From contig CAJONH010000202.1 of the NCBI GenBank assembly GCA_905235825.1, forward strand, positions 1-11,506: 11,506 nucleotides of DNA, written 5' to 3'. How positions within the stretch are numbered: position 1 is the stretch's first letter; every line of letters begins with the position of its first letter. A program made the position numbers and the translations under genes. Origin of the DNA: Candidatus Gastranaerophilales bacterium (GTDB taxonomy: Bacteria; Cyanobacteriota; Vampirovibrionia; Gastranaerophilales; Gastranaerophilaceae). Under the pieces are notes generated by a model. The model did not search any database. It worked only from the letters and a program-made list of their open reading frames with translations, and was not told the origin of the DNA. This document shows, in pieces, positions 1 through 5,828 of this stretch.

Positions 1-282
1 ACGTACTAAAACTTTATCGGTACATTTTCTCATTAAATCAGTTACACCATACAACTTAATCCATTGTATTTTTTGATTAAATGTTTTGCATCTTTTCTTA
101 TCAATAATCCACGATTTATTTTTAAAATCATACTTCAGCGGAAGTTTCTCTCCCGTATTCAAATAAAACAGTTTAGCTAAATACAAAGGGTATTCTTTTT
201 CATCTAAATTCTTTAGAAAATAGTAATCATAAGGCGGATTACATATTCTGTTTTTTTTGAAAAAATCTGACAGCATTTTCAT
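1..282 (-). CDS. TupA-like ATP-grasp protein, N-terminal part (cut by window edge)
   Basis: Reading the minus strand from ATG at 282 gives 94 open codons that run off the left edge. An in-frame stop (TAG) lies upstream at 301-303. The stretch CKTFNQKIQWIKLYG, about residues 66-80, followed by a segment ending DKVLVR, closely resembles the opening of TupA-like ATP-grasp proteins, which typically read TFNEKIQWLKLYD followed by ADKYxVR. That family is named after teichuronopeptide synthesis and is usually found in capsule, exopolysaccharide or LPS loci, where members are thought to add amino acids or similar groups to sugars. The ATP-grasp catalytic core lies outside the window, so activity cannot be judged. 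No good Shine-Dalgarno sequence precedes the ATG; a second in-frame ATG at 276 is an alternative start. It is divergent from the small HTH gene at 428. Family call is fairly sure, substrate unknown. Confidence 0.72.
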   Translation of the reverse strand, partial: MKMLSDFFKKNRICNPPYDYYFLKNLDEKEYPLYLAKLFYLNTGEKLPLKYDFKNKSWIIDKKRCKTFNQKIQWIKLYGVTDLMRKCTDKVLVR

Positions 283-286
283 TTTA

Positions 287-306
287 TTAACTATATTTAA
301 CTATAT
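287..306. repeat. 10-bp tandem duplication (TTAACTATAT x2)
   Basis: Two perfect back-to-back copies of TTAACTATAT lie at 287-296 and 297-306, immediately upstream of the start codon of the leftward ATP-grasp gene at 282. They therefore fall in its leader or promoter region. They may be a slippage duplication or part of a control site; the sequence alone does not decide. Confidence 0.7.
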
Positions 307-317
307 ATTTACGTAAT

Positions 318-382
318 ATTCTAAATAAAGAATAAATAATCCTTATTTGGAATAAATAATAACATTATAATCCATATTTGTC
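318..382. promoter_or_regulatory. Three related operator-like elements in a divergent promoter region
   Basis: Element 1 on the plus strand at 318-334 is ATTCTAAATAAAGAATA, itself partly palindromic (ATTCT and AGAAT). Element 2, read on the minus strand from 353 down to about 337, is ATTCCAAATAAGGATTA and agrees with element 1 at 14 of 17 positions. Element 3, minus strand from 380 down, reads CAAATATGGATTAT and matches element 2 at 13 of 14. In addition GAATAAATAAT occurs at 330-340 and 350-360, exactly 20 bp apart. Element 3 overlaps the -35 box of the rightward promoter. The arrangement looks like a multi-site operator. The obvious candidate binder is the HTH protein encoded at 428, but that is inference. 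Confidence 0.45.
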
Positions 383-407
383 AACATTATTCCGATAAAA
401 GTATAAT
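378..407 (+). promoter_or_regulatory. Strong sigma-70-type promoter for the small HTH gene
   Basis: A -35 box TTGTCA (378-383) and a perfect -10 box TATAAT (402-407) are separated by 18 nt. Transcription would begin near 413-415, leaving a leader of only about 14 nt before the ATG at 428. The -35 box overlaps the third operator-like element, so repression by blocking polymerase would be geometrically possible. Confidence 0.65.
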
Positions 408-427
408 TAGCCAATAAATGAGGGGTT

Positions 428-634
428 ATGAGTTCAAAAGAGCAAGTTAGAATTCTAATTGTTAAAGAGTGTTTAACTGTAGAAAAATTAGCAAAAATCT
501 TAGAAAAAAAGACGGGCAGACATTATACCCAGCAAAGTTTACAGCATAAAATATCTCTGAGTTCATTAAGATATGATGAAATGGAAACAATAGCAGAGGC
601 TTTAGGCTATAAAATCAGTATTGAAAAATTATAA
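428..634 (+). CDS. Small helix-turn-helix DNA-binding protein (XRE-like)
   Basis: This 68-residue protein is almost all predicted helix. Residues about 16-27 (VEKLAKILEKKT) and about 35-45 (QQSLQHKISLS) match the positioning and recognition helices of a Cro/XRE-like fold, and a final helix with short strand (AEALGYKISIEKL) resembles the end of such small phage-like repressors. Similar short proteins of the form 'LAxxLxxKTGxxYTxQSLxxKI' are known as putative DNA-binding proteins. Start: ATG at 428 with AGGGG at 421-425, a short spacing of about 2 nt; no better in-frame start is nearby. It has its own strong promoter with operator-like repeats upstream and ends 7 nt before the convergent stop of the SGNH gene. 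Autoregulation and control of the divergent ATP-grasp gene are plausible but inferred. Confidence 0.72.
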   Translation: MSSKEQVRILIVKECLTVEKLAKILEKKTGRHYTQQSLQHKISLSSLRYDEMETIAEALGYKISIEKL

Positions 635-641
635 ATAAAAT

Positions 642-1589
642 CTATTTTATGAATTTTTTTGCAATAATTTTTGACATAACAACTGTTGCTAAGTTTGTAG
701 CTTCTTGTTTTACGTGGCATTCATCGAAATAAACCTCTTTGCCGATAGGGTCATAAAGGTTATGTAAATCCACAATATAATCAATATTTTTTATTTTGGT
801 TCTTATTTCTTCATGAGTTTTCATAAATGCAGGTATTTTATCAATTTGATAAGGCTGATAAAATGCTATGAATTTTGCACGTTTGTATTTACGTGAAGGC
901 AGAGTTTCCGTTATCTTTTTTGCCATTTGCAGATTTTCGAAATATTTATTTTTTATTGTTTCATTCCATTCACTGCTCATAGGCTGATATTCTTGTCTTA
1001 ATTGTTTTATGTTTGATAAAAGCCCGAATTTCCATTCTAAAGCACCAAACAATGCCGATTTTTCCACAAGCAATCGTTTAAAAGGTGTCATTTCATTTCT
1101 GTAATAATAGCTGTACGGATAACCGGGGCGAGGGTCAAACCAGCCGTTTTGAATGGTTTCGTTAAATCCGCCGTAAAATACTACAATATCAGGAGTTCCG
1201 TTATGAAAAACTTCTAAGAGCATGTGTAAATGCTGTGTATGATTTGCACTAAAACAAGAAAAGTTTACCACATCTACCTTTTGTTTAAAGAGTTCGGATA
1301 ATTTTTCGGAGAAGAATTTTTCATTAAAAGGAACTCCGGTTGAACCGCCAAAAAATGCTACTCTTAATGTTTTAGGATTATCGTCATGCCAAAAGTGAGT
1401 TTTATCAAAAGAGCTGTCACGAGCAAGCCATTCTGCCGTAAATTCAACATAGGCTCTGGGCGGTCTGACTGAATGATATGTTGAAAAATCTCTCGGATGT
1501 CCTAACCCCAAAAGATTTCTGCAAATTACAACATCAAAAAATACAAAACATAATATCCAAACGGTTATTAATCCTATTTTTTTCAACAT
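642..1589 (-). CDS. Membrane-anchored SGNH/GDSL-type hydrolase-like protein
   Basis: A 315-residue protein with one N-terminal hydrophobic segment (residues about 5-22), likely a signal anchor that leaves the rest outside the cytoplasm. The SGNH pattern is visible: block I is FFGGSTG with candidate nucleophile Ser83; block III is GGFNE (140-144), with Asn143 as oxyanion residue; block V is DECH (289-292), giving Asp289 and His292. The block II glycine is not obvious (NFSCFSANHT, 109-118), a usual weak point in divergent members. Such proteins are esterases or O-acetyl transferases/esterases acting on polysaccharide, peptidoglycan or lipids; the substrate here is unknown. It lies 33 nt downstream of bioB on the same strand and is probably cotranscribed with it. 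ATG at 1589 has an AAGGA about 13 nt upstream, longer than ideal. The link to biotin is probably only positional. Confidence 0.68.
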   Translation of the reverse strand: MLKKIGLITVWILCFVFFDVVICRNLLGLGHPRDFSTYHSVRPPRAYVEFTAEWLARDSSFDKTHFWHDDNPKTLRVAFFGGSTGVPFNEKFFSEKLSELFKQKVDVVNFSCFSANHTQHLHMLLEVFHNGTPDIVVFYGGFNETIQNGWFDPRPGYPYSYYYRNEMTPFKRLLVEKSALFGALEWKFGLLSNIKQLRQEYQPMSSEWNETIKNKYFENLQMAKKITETLPSRKYKRAKFIAFYQPYQIDKIPAFMKTHEEIRTKIKNIDYIVDLHNLYDPIGKEVYFDECHVKQEATNLATVVMSKIIAKKFIK

Positions 1590-1622
1590 AAATGCAGTTT
1601 AGTCCTTTTTATAAGTCAAAAA

Positions 1623-2561
1623 TTACACCATTGTTAAATTTAATTCATCAAATATTTTTTTATCTTCATCAGGTGTTGAACCTGCCGTAGTAAGATAGTT
1701 TCCTACAAGTACAGAATTAATCCCTGCTATTATTCCGTTTTTTTGGTTATCTTTACTTAATCTTGTAGTTCTTCCGCCCGCATAACGAAGCATTGCTTTC
1801 GGCAGAATAATTCTAAAAATACAAATTGTTTTTAATATTTCTTCTTCATCAATTTTATCTTCATAATTTTCTAAAGGAGTTCCCTTTATGGGATTTAAAA
1901 AGTTTATCGGAACTGTTTTAGGGGCTAACTCTTTAAGAGAAAGAGCCATATCAATTCTGTCTTCTCTTGATTCTCCCATACCGATAATAACACCGCAGCA
2001 GGCTTCAATTCCGTGTTTTTTTATCATTTTAACGGTATTAACCCTGTCTTCAAAATTATGTGTTGTGCAGATGTTTTTATGATAGTTCTTTGACGTATTT
2101 ATATTATGATTATACCTTTCAACACCTGCTTCTTTAATTTGTTTTATCTGCTCCTCGGTTAATAAGCCGAGTGAAGCACAGCAGTGAATACCTTCTATTG
2201 AAGCAACTTCTCTAATCATGTCAAGTATTTTCGGAAAATCTTCTTCCGATACTTTTCTTCCCGATGTAACTATGCAAAATCTTGTTGCTCCGTTTTCTTT
2301 TGCACTTATTGCGGCTTTTTTTACGGTTTCTTTATCCATTAAAGGCGAGCATTTAATATTCGTATGATTATGCTTGCTCTGAGCACAATATTTGCAATTT
2401 TCACTGCAAGCACCTGTTTTTGCACTGATAATACTGCACGCTTCAACCGTATTGTCAAAATTATTTTTGGTAATCTCACTTGAAATTTTAATTAATTCAT
2501 CAAGCGGCATATCATATAATTTTAAAAAATCTTCTTTTGTATAATCATCATAACTTTTCAT
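1623..2561 (-). CDS. bioB: Biotin synthase (radical SAM)
   Basis: Biotin synthase inserts sulfur into dethiobiotin, the last step of biotin synthesis, using a radical SAM [4Fe-4S] cluster and a sacrificial [2Fe-2S] cluster. The 312-residue protein has CSENCKYC (Cys52, Cys56, Cys59) for the first cluster. Ligands for the second are Cys96 (RFCIVTSGR), Cys128 (CCASLG), Cys188 (EACCG) and Arg259 in LRYAGGR, all aligned by motif with E. coli BioB. Other family signatures are YNHN (150-153), the GMGE turn (194-197) and a C-terminal GNYLTTAG stretch. Length fits the family. ATG at 2561 is preceded by AAAGGA at 2574-2569 with 7 nt spacing. No other biotin gene is in the window, and no BirA-type operator was recognised. 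A 12-bp tandem duplication sits about 20 nt upstream. The SGNH gene follows 33 nt downstream. Confidence 0.96.
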   Translation of the reverse strand: MKSYDDYTKEDFLKLYDMPLDELIKISSEITKNNFDNTVEACSIISAKTGACSENCKYCAQSKHNHTNIKCSPLMDKETVKKAAISAKENGATRFCIVTSGRKVSEEDFPKILDMIREVASIEGIHCCASLGLLTEEQIKQIKEAGVERYNHNINTSKNYHKNICTTHNFEDRVNTVKMIKKHGIEACCGVIIGMGESREDRIDMALSLKELAPKTVPINFLNPIKGTPLENYEDKIDEEEILKTICIFRIILPKAMLRYAGGRTTRLSKDNQKNGIIAGINSVLVGNYLTTAGSTPDEDKKIFDELNLTMV

Positions 2562-2581
2562 AATTCATTCCTTTATCATGC

Positions 2582-2605
2582 TTACCATAAATATTACCAT
2601 AAATA
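2582..2605. repeat. 12-bp tandem duplication upstream of bioB
   Basis: TTACCATAAATA is repeated exactly, back to back, at 2582-2593 and 2594-2605 (TATTTATGGTAA twice on the bioB strand). It lies 20-44 nt upstream of the bioB start codon, where promoter or leader elements are expected. It does not match the long palindrome typical of BirA operators. Confidence 0.7.
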
Positions 2606-2640
2606 TATTAAAGAAATTATTTTTAATAAACTAAATAATG

Positions 2641-2707
2641 GAACTGAAAATAAAAAAAATAATTTAACTGAGTTTCGTATATGCTTGAATTTTTTTATTT
2701 TCAGTTC
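2641..2707. repeat. Long inverted repeat, 18-bp perfect arms, between divergent genes
   Basis: Left arm GAACTGAAAATAAAAAAA (2641-2658) and right arm TTTTTTTATTTTCAGTTC (2690-2707) are perfect reverse complements around a 31-nt loop. After a 6-nt bulge on the right, a further TAATG (2636-2640) pairs with CATTA (2714-2718). It lies between the starts of bioB (minus) and the GGDEF gene (plus), so it is not at a gene end, where a two-way terminator is expected. It could be a cruciform or operator, the terminal repeats of a tiny decayed mobile element, or a structured leader or small RNA element. Confidence 0.65.
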
Positions 2708-2749
2708 ACAAACCATTACTTAATTAATACCCTAATCAAAGAAAATTAC

Positions 2750-2778
2750 TTTTCATTTTGTAATAAATTTGATAGAAT
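2750..2778 (+). promoter_or_regulatory. Probable promoter of the GGDEF-radical SAM gene unit
   Basis: A -10 box TAGAAT (2773-2778, 5 of 6 to consensus) and a -35 box TTTTCA (2750-2755, 4 of 6) are separated by 17 nt. The predicted start is near 2785, about 20 nt before the ATG at 2804, with the ribosome binding site AAAGGG in between. In such AT-rich DNA chance matches are common. Confidence 0.4.
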
Positions 2779-2803
2779 ATTATAAAGTGGAAAGGGTACA
2801 TTA

Positions 2804-3682
2804 ATGAGCAGCGTAATATTATATTCGGAAGGTAAAAATCCGTTATTAAAAGATTTTTGTGAAAGAGCAATCGATACGGAAGTAACGGTAAACTCTTTGG
2901 AAGAAATTAAAAATATGGAAACAACAGGAGCAGATGTCGCTGTTTTGGATATGCCCCTCAATAAACTTAAAGATTTATCAATGATAATGAAATTTCCGCT
3001 TCCTACTCTTATTGTCTGCGATGAAATGCCGGAAAACGTTACAATAAGAGGTGAGGCTTATGACTTTATTATATCTCCAATCAGCCAGTATGAATTAAAT
3101 ATAAGACTGAAAAATCTTTTAAAAATAAAAGAATTAAAATCAAAAATTAACAGCATTTCAACTACGGATGAATTAACGGGTCTGCATAACAGAAAGTTCC
3201 TTTTGGAAAGATTTGAATCCGAAATTTCAAGGGCAAAAAGATATAATTCAAGTGTATCCTGTATTTTATTTGATATAGATTTCTTTAAAGTAATTAACGA
3301 TATGTACGGATATGAGTGGGGTGATGTTCTTTTAAAGAAAATCGCCGAAATGCTTTCTAATCTGGCAAGAAAAGAAGATGTCATTACCCGCTACGGAGAT
3401 GAAGAATTTATGGTGCTTCTTCCCGATACAACTGAAAATAATGCTTATAATTTTGCGGAAAGATTTAGAAAAGATGTTGAAAAAATGTCTTTTATACCTG
3501 CAGGCGAGGATGAAAGACATCCCGTTAAAATTTCGGGAGGTATTGCAACATTCCCGTATATGAATAATATTGATGAAAATGCAAATTCTATTATAAGATA
3601 TGCCGAACACGCTCTTTATAACGCTAAAAAACGTGGTAAAAATAAGGTGGTACTATTCTCGCAGGTTAATTTGGACTTTTAA
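2804..3682 (+). CDS. GGDEF-domain protein with degenerate GDEEF signature and pseudo-receiver N-terminus
   Basis: The 292-residue protein has an N-terminal alpha/beta domain (residues about 1-105) resembling a response-regulator receiver (VAVLDMP at 45-51, FIISP at 88-92), but without a clear full set of acidic pocket and lysine residues. A short helical linker follows, then a GGDEF domain (about 118-287) with DELTGLHNR (122-130), FDIDFFKVIND (156-166, metal-binding Asp157) and KISGGIA (242-248). The signature reads RYGDEEF (196-202): compared with GGEEF, the second glycine is Asp. RKED at 189-192 keeps the RxxD inhibitory c-di-GMP site at the normal distance. In this family altered signatures often mean weak or no cyclase activity and a role as a c-di-GMP or GTP sensor; here that is inference. 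ATG at 2804 follows AAAGGG with 7 nt spacing. It leads a tight unit; the next gene starts 2 nt after its stop. Confidence 0.85.
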   Translation: MSSVILYSEGKNPLLKDFCERAIDTEVTVNSLEEIKNMETTGADVAVLDMPLNKLKDLSMIMKFPLPTLIVCDEMPENVTIRGEAYDFIISPISQYELNIRLKNLLKIKELKSKINSISTTDELTGLHNRKFLLERFESEISRAKRYNSSVSCILFDIDFFKVINDMYGYEWGDVLLKKIAEMLSNLARKEDVITRYGDEEFMVLLPDTTENNAYNFAERFRKDVEKMSFIPAGEDERHPVKISGGIATFPYMNNIDENANSIIRYAEHALYNAKKRGKNKVVLFSQVNLDF

Positions 3683-3684
3683 AA

Positions 3685-4659
3685 ATGTCTTCTTTCTGCA
3701 AAAAAAAACCGATTTCATTTTCGTATAACAATACCGAAAGATGCCAATCCCGCTGTATTACATGTAACGGGTGGAAAACACCTGCTGAAGTTCAAGAAAA
3801 AGAACTCTCTTTTGAAGAATGGAAAAAAATCCTTTATAATTTGCATAATTGGATGGGTAATTATGAATTTATTATATCAGGCGGTGAACCTTTTATTCGT
3901 GAGGATGTTTTTGACATGGCCGAATACGCTTCAAATCTCGGAGATACGGTTAATGTTGTAACAAACGGACTTGCTCTTCCCGATAAATTAGATACACTTT
4001 TAAACAGTTCATTTAATAATATTACTTTTTCCCTGAATGCGGTTAGAGATACTTCAATTCATAATGTTTCAAGAGGTAGAAACGATGCATTTAAAAGGAC
4101 AATGGATTCCATTCAAAATCTTAATTATATGAACAGGCACACAACGGGACACAGATGGAAAAATATCTACATTTCAACCGTTGTTATGCCGTCTAATTTA
4201 AGTGAAATAAAACCTATAGCCGAATTTTGCAGACTTGAAAAAATAGGAGTCAGCTATCAATTAATGGATAATGGCGATGCATTTTCCACTAATACAGATG
4301 AAAATAATCAAATTTACGAAAAGAATATTAAAAAATCTGCAATTGAAGCTATTGATGAAATGATAGAACTGAAAAAACAGGGGTATCCCGTTTGTAATTC
4401 ATTTAATCAGCTTGATGCATTCAAAATTTTAATTAATACTCCCGAGGAAATAACAAATATTAAATGTATGGTAGGTGAAAATAATTTTGCAATAGACCCT
4501 TACGGTAATTGCCGAATATGTTTTTGTATGGAACCAATCGGAAATTTAAAAGAAAGTCTTCCGGAAGATTTATGGTTCAGCGATAAGGCTGATGAAATAA
4601 GAGAAAAAATACTAAACTGCAAAAAAAATTGCAGACTTTTAAATTGTAATTTTAAATAA
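3685..4659 (+). CDS. Radical SAM protein with C-terminal SPASM/twitch-like cysteine cluster
   Basis: The 324-residue protein carries the radical SAM signature RCQSRCITC with Cys20, Cys24 and Cys27 (CxxxCxxC), the SAM-contacting SGGEPF (65-70) and a VVTNG strand (91-95). The C-terminal part has a second cysteine set, Cys261, Cys276, Cys279, Cys281, Cys312, Cys316 and Cys321, around a DPYGNCRICF stretch, as in SPASM or twitch domains that bind auxiliary iron-sulfur clusters. Families with this layout include peptide maturases, sulfatase-activating enzymes and sugar or cofactor enzymes. No substrate is evident, and no sulfatase or clear precursor peptide is nearby. The ATG lies 2 nt after the GGDEF stop and its own Shine-Dalgarno is weak (GGA about 9 nt upstream), pointing to translational coupling. 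A small zinc-ribbon gene follows 47 nt later. Confidence 0.85.
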   Translation: MSSFCKKKPISFSYNNTERCQSRCITCNGWKTPAEVQEKELSFEEWKKILYNLHNWMGNYEFIISGGEPFIREDVFDMAEYASNLGDTVNVVTNGLALPDKLDTLLNSSFNNITFSLNAVRDTSIHNVSRGRNDAFKRTMDSIQNLNYMNRHTTGHRWKNIYISTVVMPSNLSEIKPIAEFCRLEKIGVSYQLMDNGDAFSTNTDENNQIYEKNIKKSAIEAIDEMIELKKQGYPVCNSFNQLDAFKILINTPEEITNIKCMVGENNFAIDPYGNCRICFCMEPIGNLKESLPEDLWFSDKADEIREKILNCKKNCRLLNCNFK

Positions 4660-4706
4660 ATTATATTATTATATTGTCTATATGCAGAAATATAAAGGAA
4701 TATATT

Positions 4707-4874
4707 ATGGCAAGAATTATCAGACCTACTTGGGCTATCAGATGTGTACAATCAGGATGTAAATGTCTTTTTGAAGTTGCACAGCTTGAAGAAGGAAAAC
4801 AACAAGAAGTTGTTTGTCCTAATTGCGGTGAACACTATGTTTATCCTGTTATCGAATCATCGCAGAAAGAATAA
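4707..4874 (+). CDS. Small zinc-ribbon-like protein, 55 residues
   Basis: I chose ATG at 4707 because AAAGGA (4694-4699) sits 7 nt upstream; a longer in-frame reading from 4674 has no such site and overlaps the promoter-like AT-rich spacer. The resulting 55-residue protein has Cys13, Cys18 and Cys20 in CVQSGCKC, then CPNC (Cys37, Cys40), a pattern typical of a single zinc ribbon or a small rubredoxin-like knuckle. The basic, aromatic N-terminus (ARIIRPTWAIR) could contact nucleic acid or protein. No family is recognised. Its stop overlaps the start of the YhcC-type gene by one base (TAATG), so the two are almost certainly cotranslated. It may serve one of the flanking radical SAM enzymes, or may just be a housekeeping ribbon protein. 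Confidence 0.75.
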   Translation: MARIIRPTWAIRCVQSGCKCLFEVAQLEEGKQQEVVCPNCGEHYVYPVIESSQKE

Positions 4875-5797
4875 TGTTTTTTAATAATACTAACTTGCGA
4901 TATAATCGTTTCAGTGATTACTTACGAAATTTATACGGTGTTAAAGTATATAAAGTAACACTGGATGCGGGTTTTACCTGTCCTAACAGGGACGGTACAA
5001 TCTCGAATGAAGGATGCATTTTTTGCGACGGCGGCGGAAGTTTTTCGCAGCTTTATCCGCATGATATTTCAATAAAAGAGCAATTGGATTTAGGGATAAA
5101 GCTATCTAAAGAAAAGTATAAAGCTCAAAAATTTTTGGCATATTTTCAAGCATATTCCAATACATATAAACCGGTTAATGAACTTCAAAAAATATATGAT
5201 GATGCATTAAGCCACGAAGAAGTTATAGGAATGAACATAGGAACCCGCCCCGATTGTGTTGATGATGAAAAACTTGATTTAATCAGCGATTATTCAAAGA
5301 ATTATTATGTTTGGCTTGAATACGGATTGCAGAGTATTCATGAAAAATCTTTAAAATTTATAAATCGTGGTCATTCTTTTGAAACATTTGTAAAAGCATT
5401 AAAAGAAACTCAGAAACGAAATATAAACGTGTGTGCTCACGTAATACTGGGGCTTCCGAATGAAACACGGGAAGATATGCTTCAAACAGCCAAAGTATTG
5501 GGCGATTTAGGTATAGACGGAGTTAAAATTCATCTTTTATGCGTTTTACAGAATACAAGACTTACAAAGTTATATTATCAGGGAAAAATTCCAATGATGG
5601 AAGAAGATGAATATGTGGAAACAGCTTGCGATTTTTTGGAATTGCTGCCGCCATCCGTAACTATTCACAGACTTGCAGGCAACGGATTAAAACCCAATAT
5701 GCTCGCACCCGCATGGCTGAGTAAAAAGTTTGTGGTCTTAAATAAAATTGATAAACTGCTTGAACAAAGAAATTCATATCAGGGAGCTAAATTATAA
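4874..5797 (+). CDS. YhcC/YtqA-type radical SAM protein (TIGR01212 family)
   Basis: The 307-residue protein matches the usual length and motif set of the YhcC/YtqA family. The radical SAM cysteines are widely spaced: Cys36 in TCPNRDGT, then Cys48 and Cys51 in CIFCDGGG, i.e. C-x11-C-x2-C, the hallmark of this Elp3-like subgroup. Other family landmarks are YFQAYSNTY (90-98), GTRPDC (123-128), WLEYGLQS and HVILGLPNET. To my knowledge the Bacillus homologue YtqA has been linked to wobble-uridine modification of tRNA; I would treat that role as probable, not shown here. No partner methyltransferase is in the window. Its ATG overlaps the preceding stop by one base and lacks a strong Shine-Dalgarno of its own. 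It ends the rightward unit and meets the leftward gene at 5829 after a 31-nt gap with no clear hairpin terminator. Confidence 0.9.
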   Translation: MFFNNTNLRYNRFSDYLRNLYGVKVYKVTLDAGFTCPNRDGTISNEGCIFCDGGGSFSQLYPHDISIKEQLDLGIKLSKEKYKAQKFLAYFQAYSNTYKPVNELQKIYDDALSHEEVIGMNIGTRPDCVDDEKLDLISDYSKNYYVWLEYGLQSIHEKSLKFINRGHSFETFVKALKETQKRNINVCAHVILGLPNETREDMLQTAKVLGDLGIDGVKIHLLCVLQNTRLTKLYYQGKIPMMEEDEYVETACDFLELLPPSVTIHRLAGNGLKPNMLAPAWLSKKFVVLNKIDKLLEQRNSYQGAKL

Positions 5798-5828
5798 ATT
5801 ATCTGATACAAACAGTGCCAAATATTTA

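Noticed and set aside
287..360. Short repeats as a CRISPR array
   Set aside because: Units are 10-17 bp, AT-only in part, partly inverted and without regular unique spacers; no cas genes are present.
635..650. Inverted repeat ATAAAAT-ct-ATTTTAT between convergent genes as a terminator
   Set aside because: The stem is only A-T pairs with a 2-nt loop, too weak for an intrinsic terminator despite the nearby T run.
2562..2640. BirA operator or riboswitch upstream of bioB
   Set aside because: No long dyad of the BirA type and no conserved structured leader could be made out in about 80 nt.
2746..2961. Leftward 71-codon open frame overlapping the GGDEF start
   Set aside because: It runs antisense to a well-supported gene, has no family match and covers the likely GGDEF promoter.
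3058..3610. Overlapping leftward frames within the GGDEF gene
   Set aside because: Antisense shadows of a conserved domain; no ribosome sites or recognisable motifs.
4674..4706. Longer N-terminus for the zinc-ribbon protein
   Set aside because: The added residues lack a ribosome binding site, while AAAGGA sits correctly before ATG 4707.
4707..4874. Small Cys-rich protein as a definite RiPP precursor
   Set aside because: The CPNC and CxxxxCxC spacing with interspersed charged residues looks like a zinc ribbon; no leader/core layout is seen.
5798..5828. Two-way terminator between the YhcC-type gene and the repeat protein
   Set aside because: No GC-containing stem is present; only scattered AT pairing and a T run inside the coding end.
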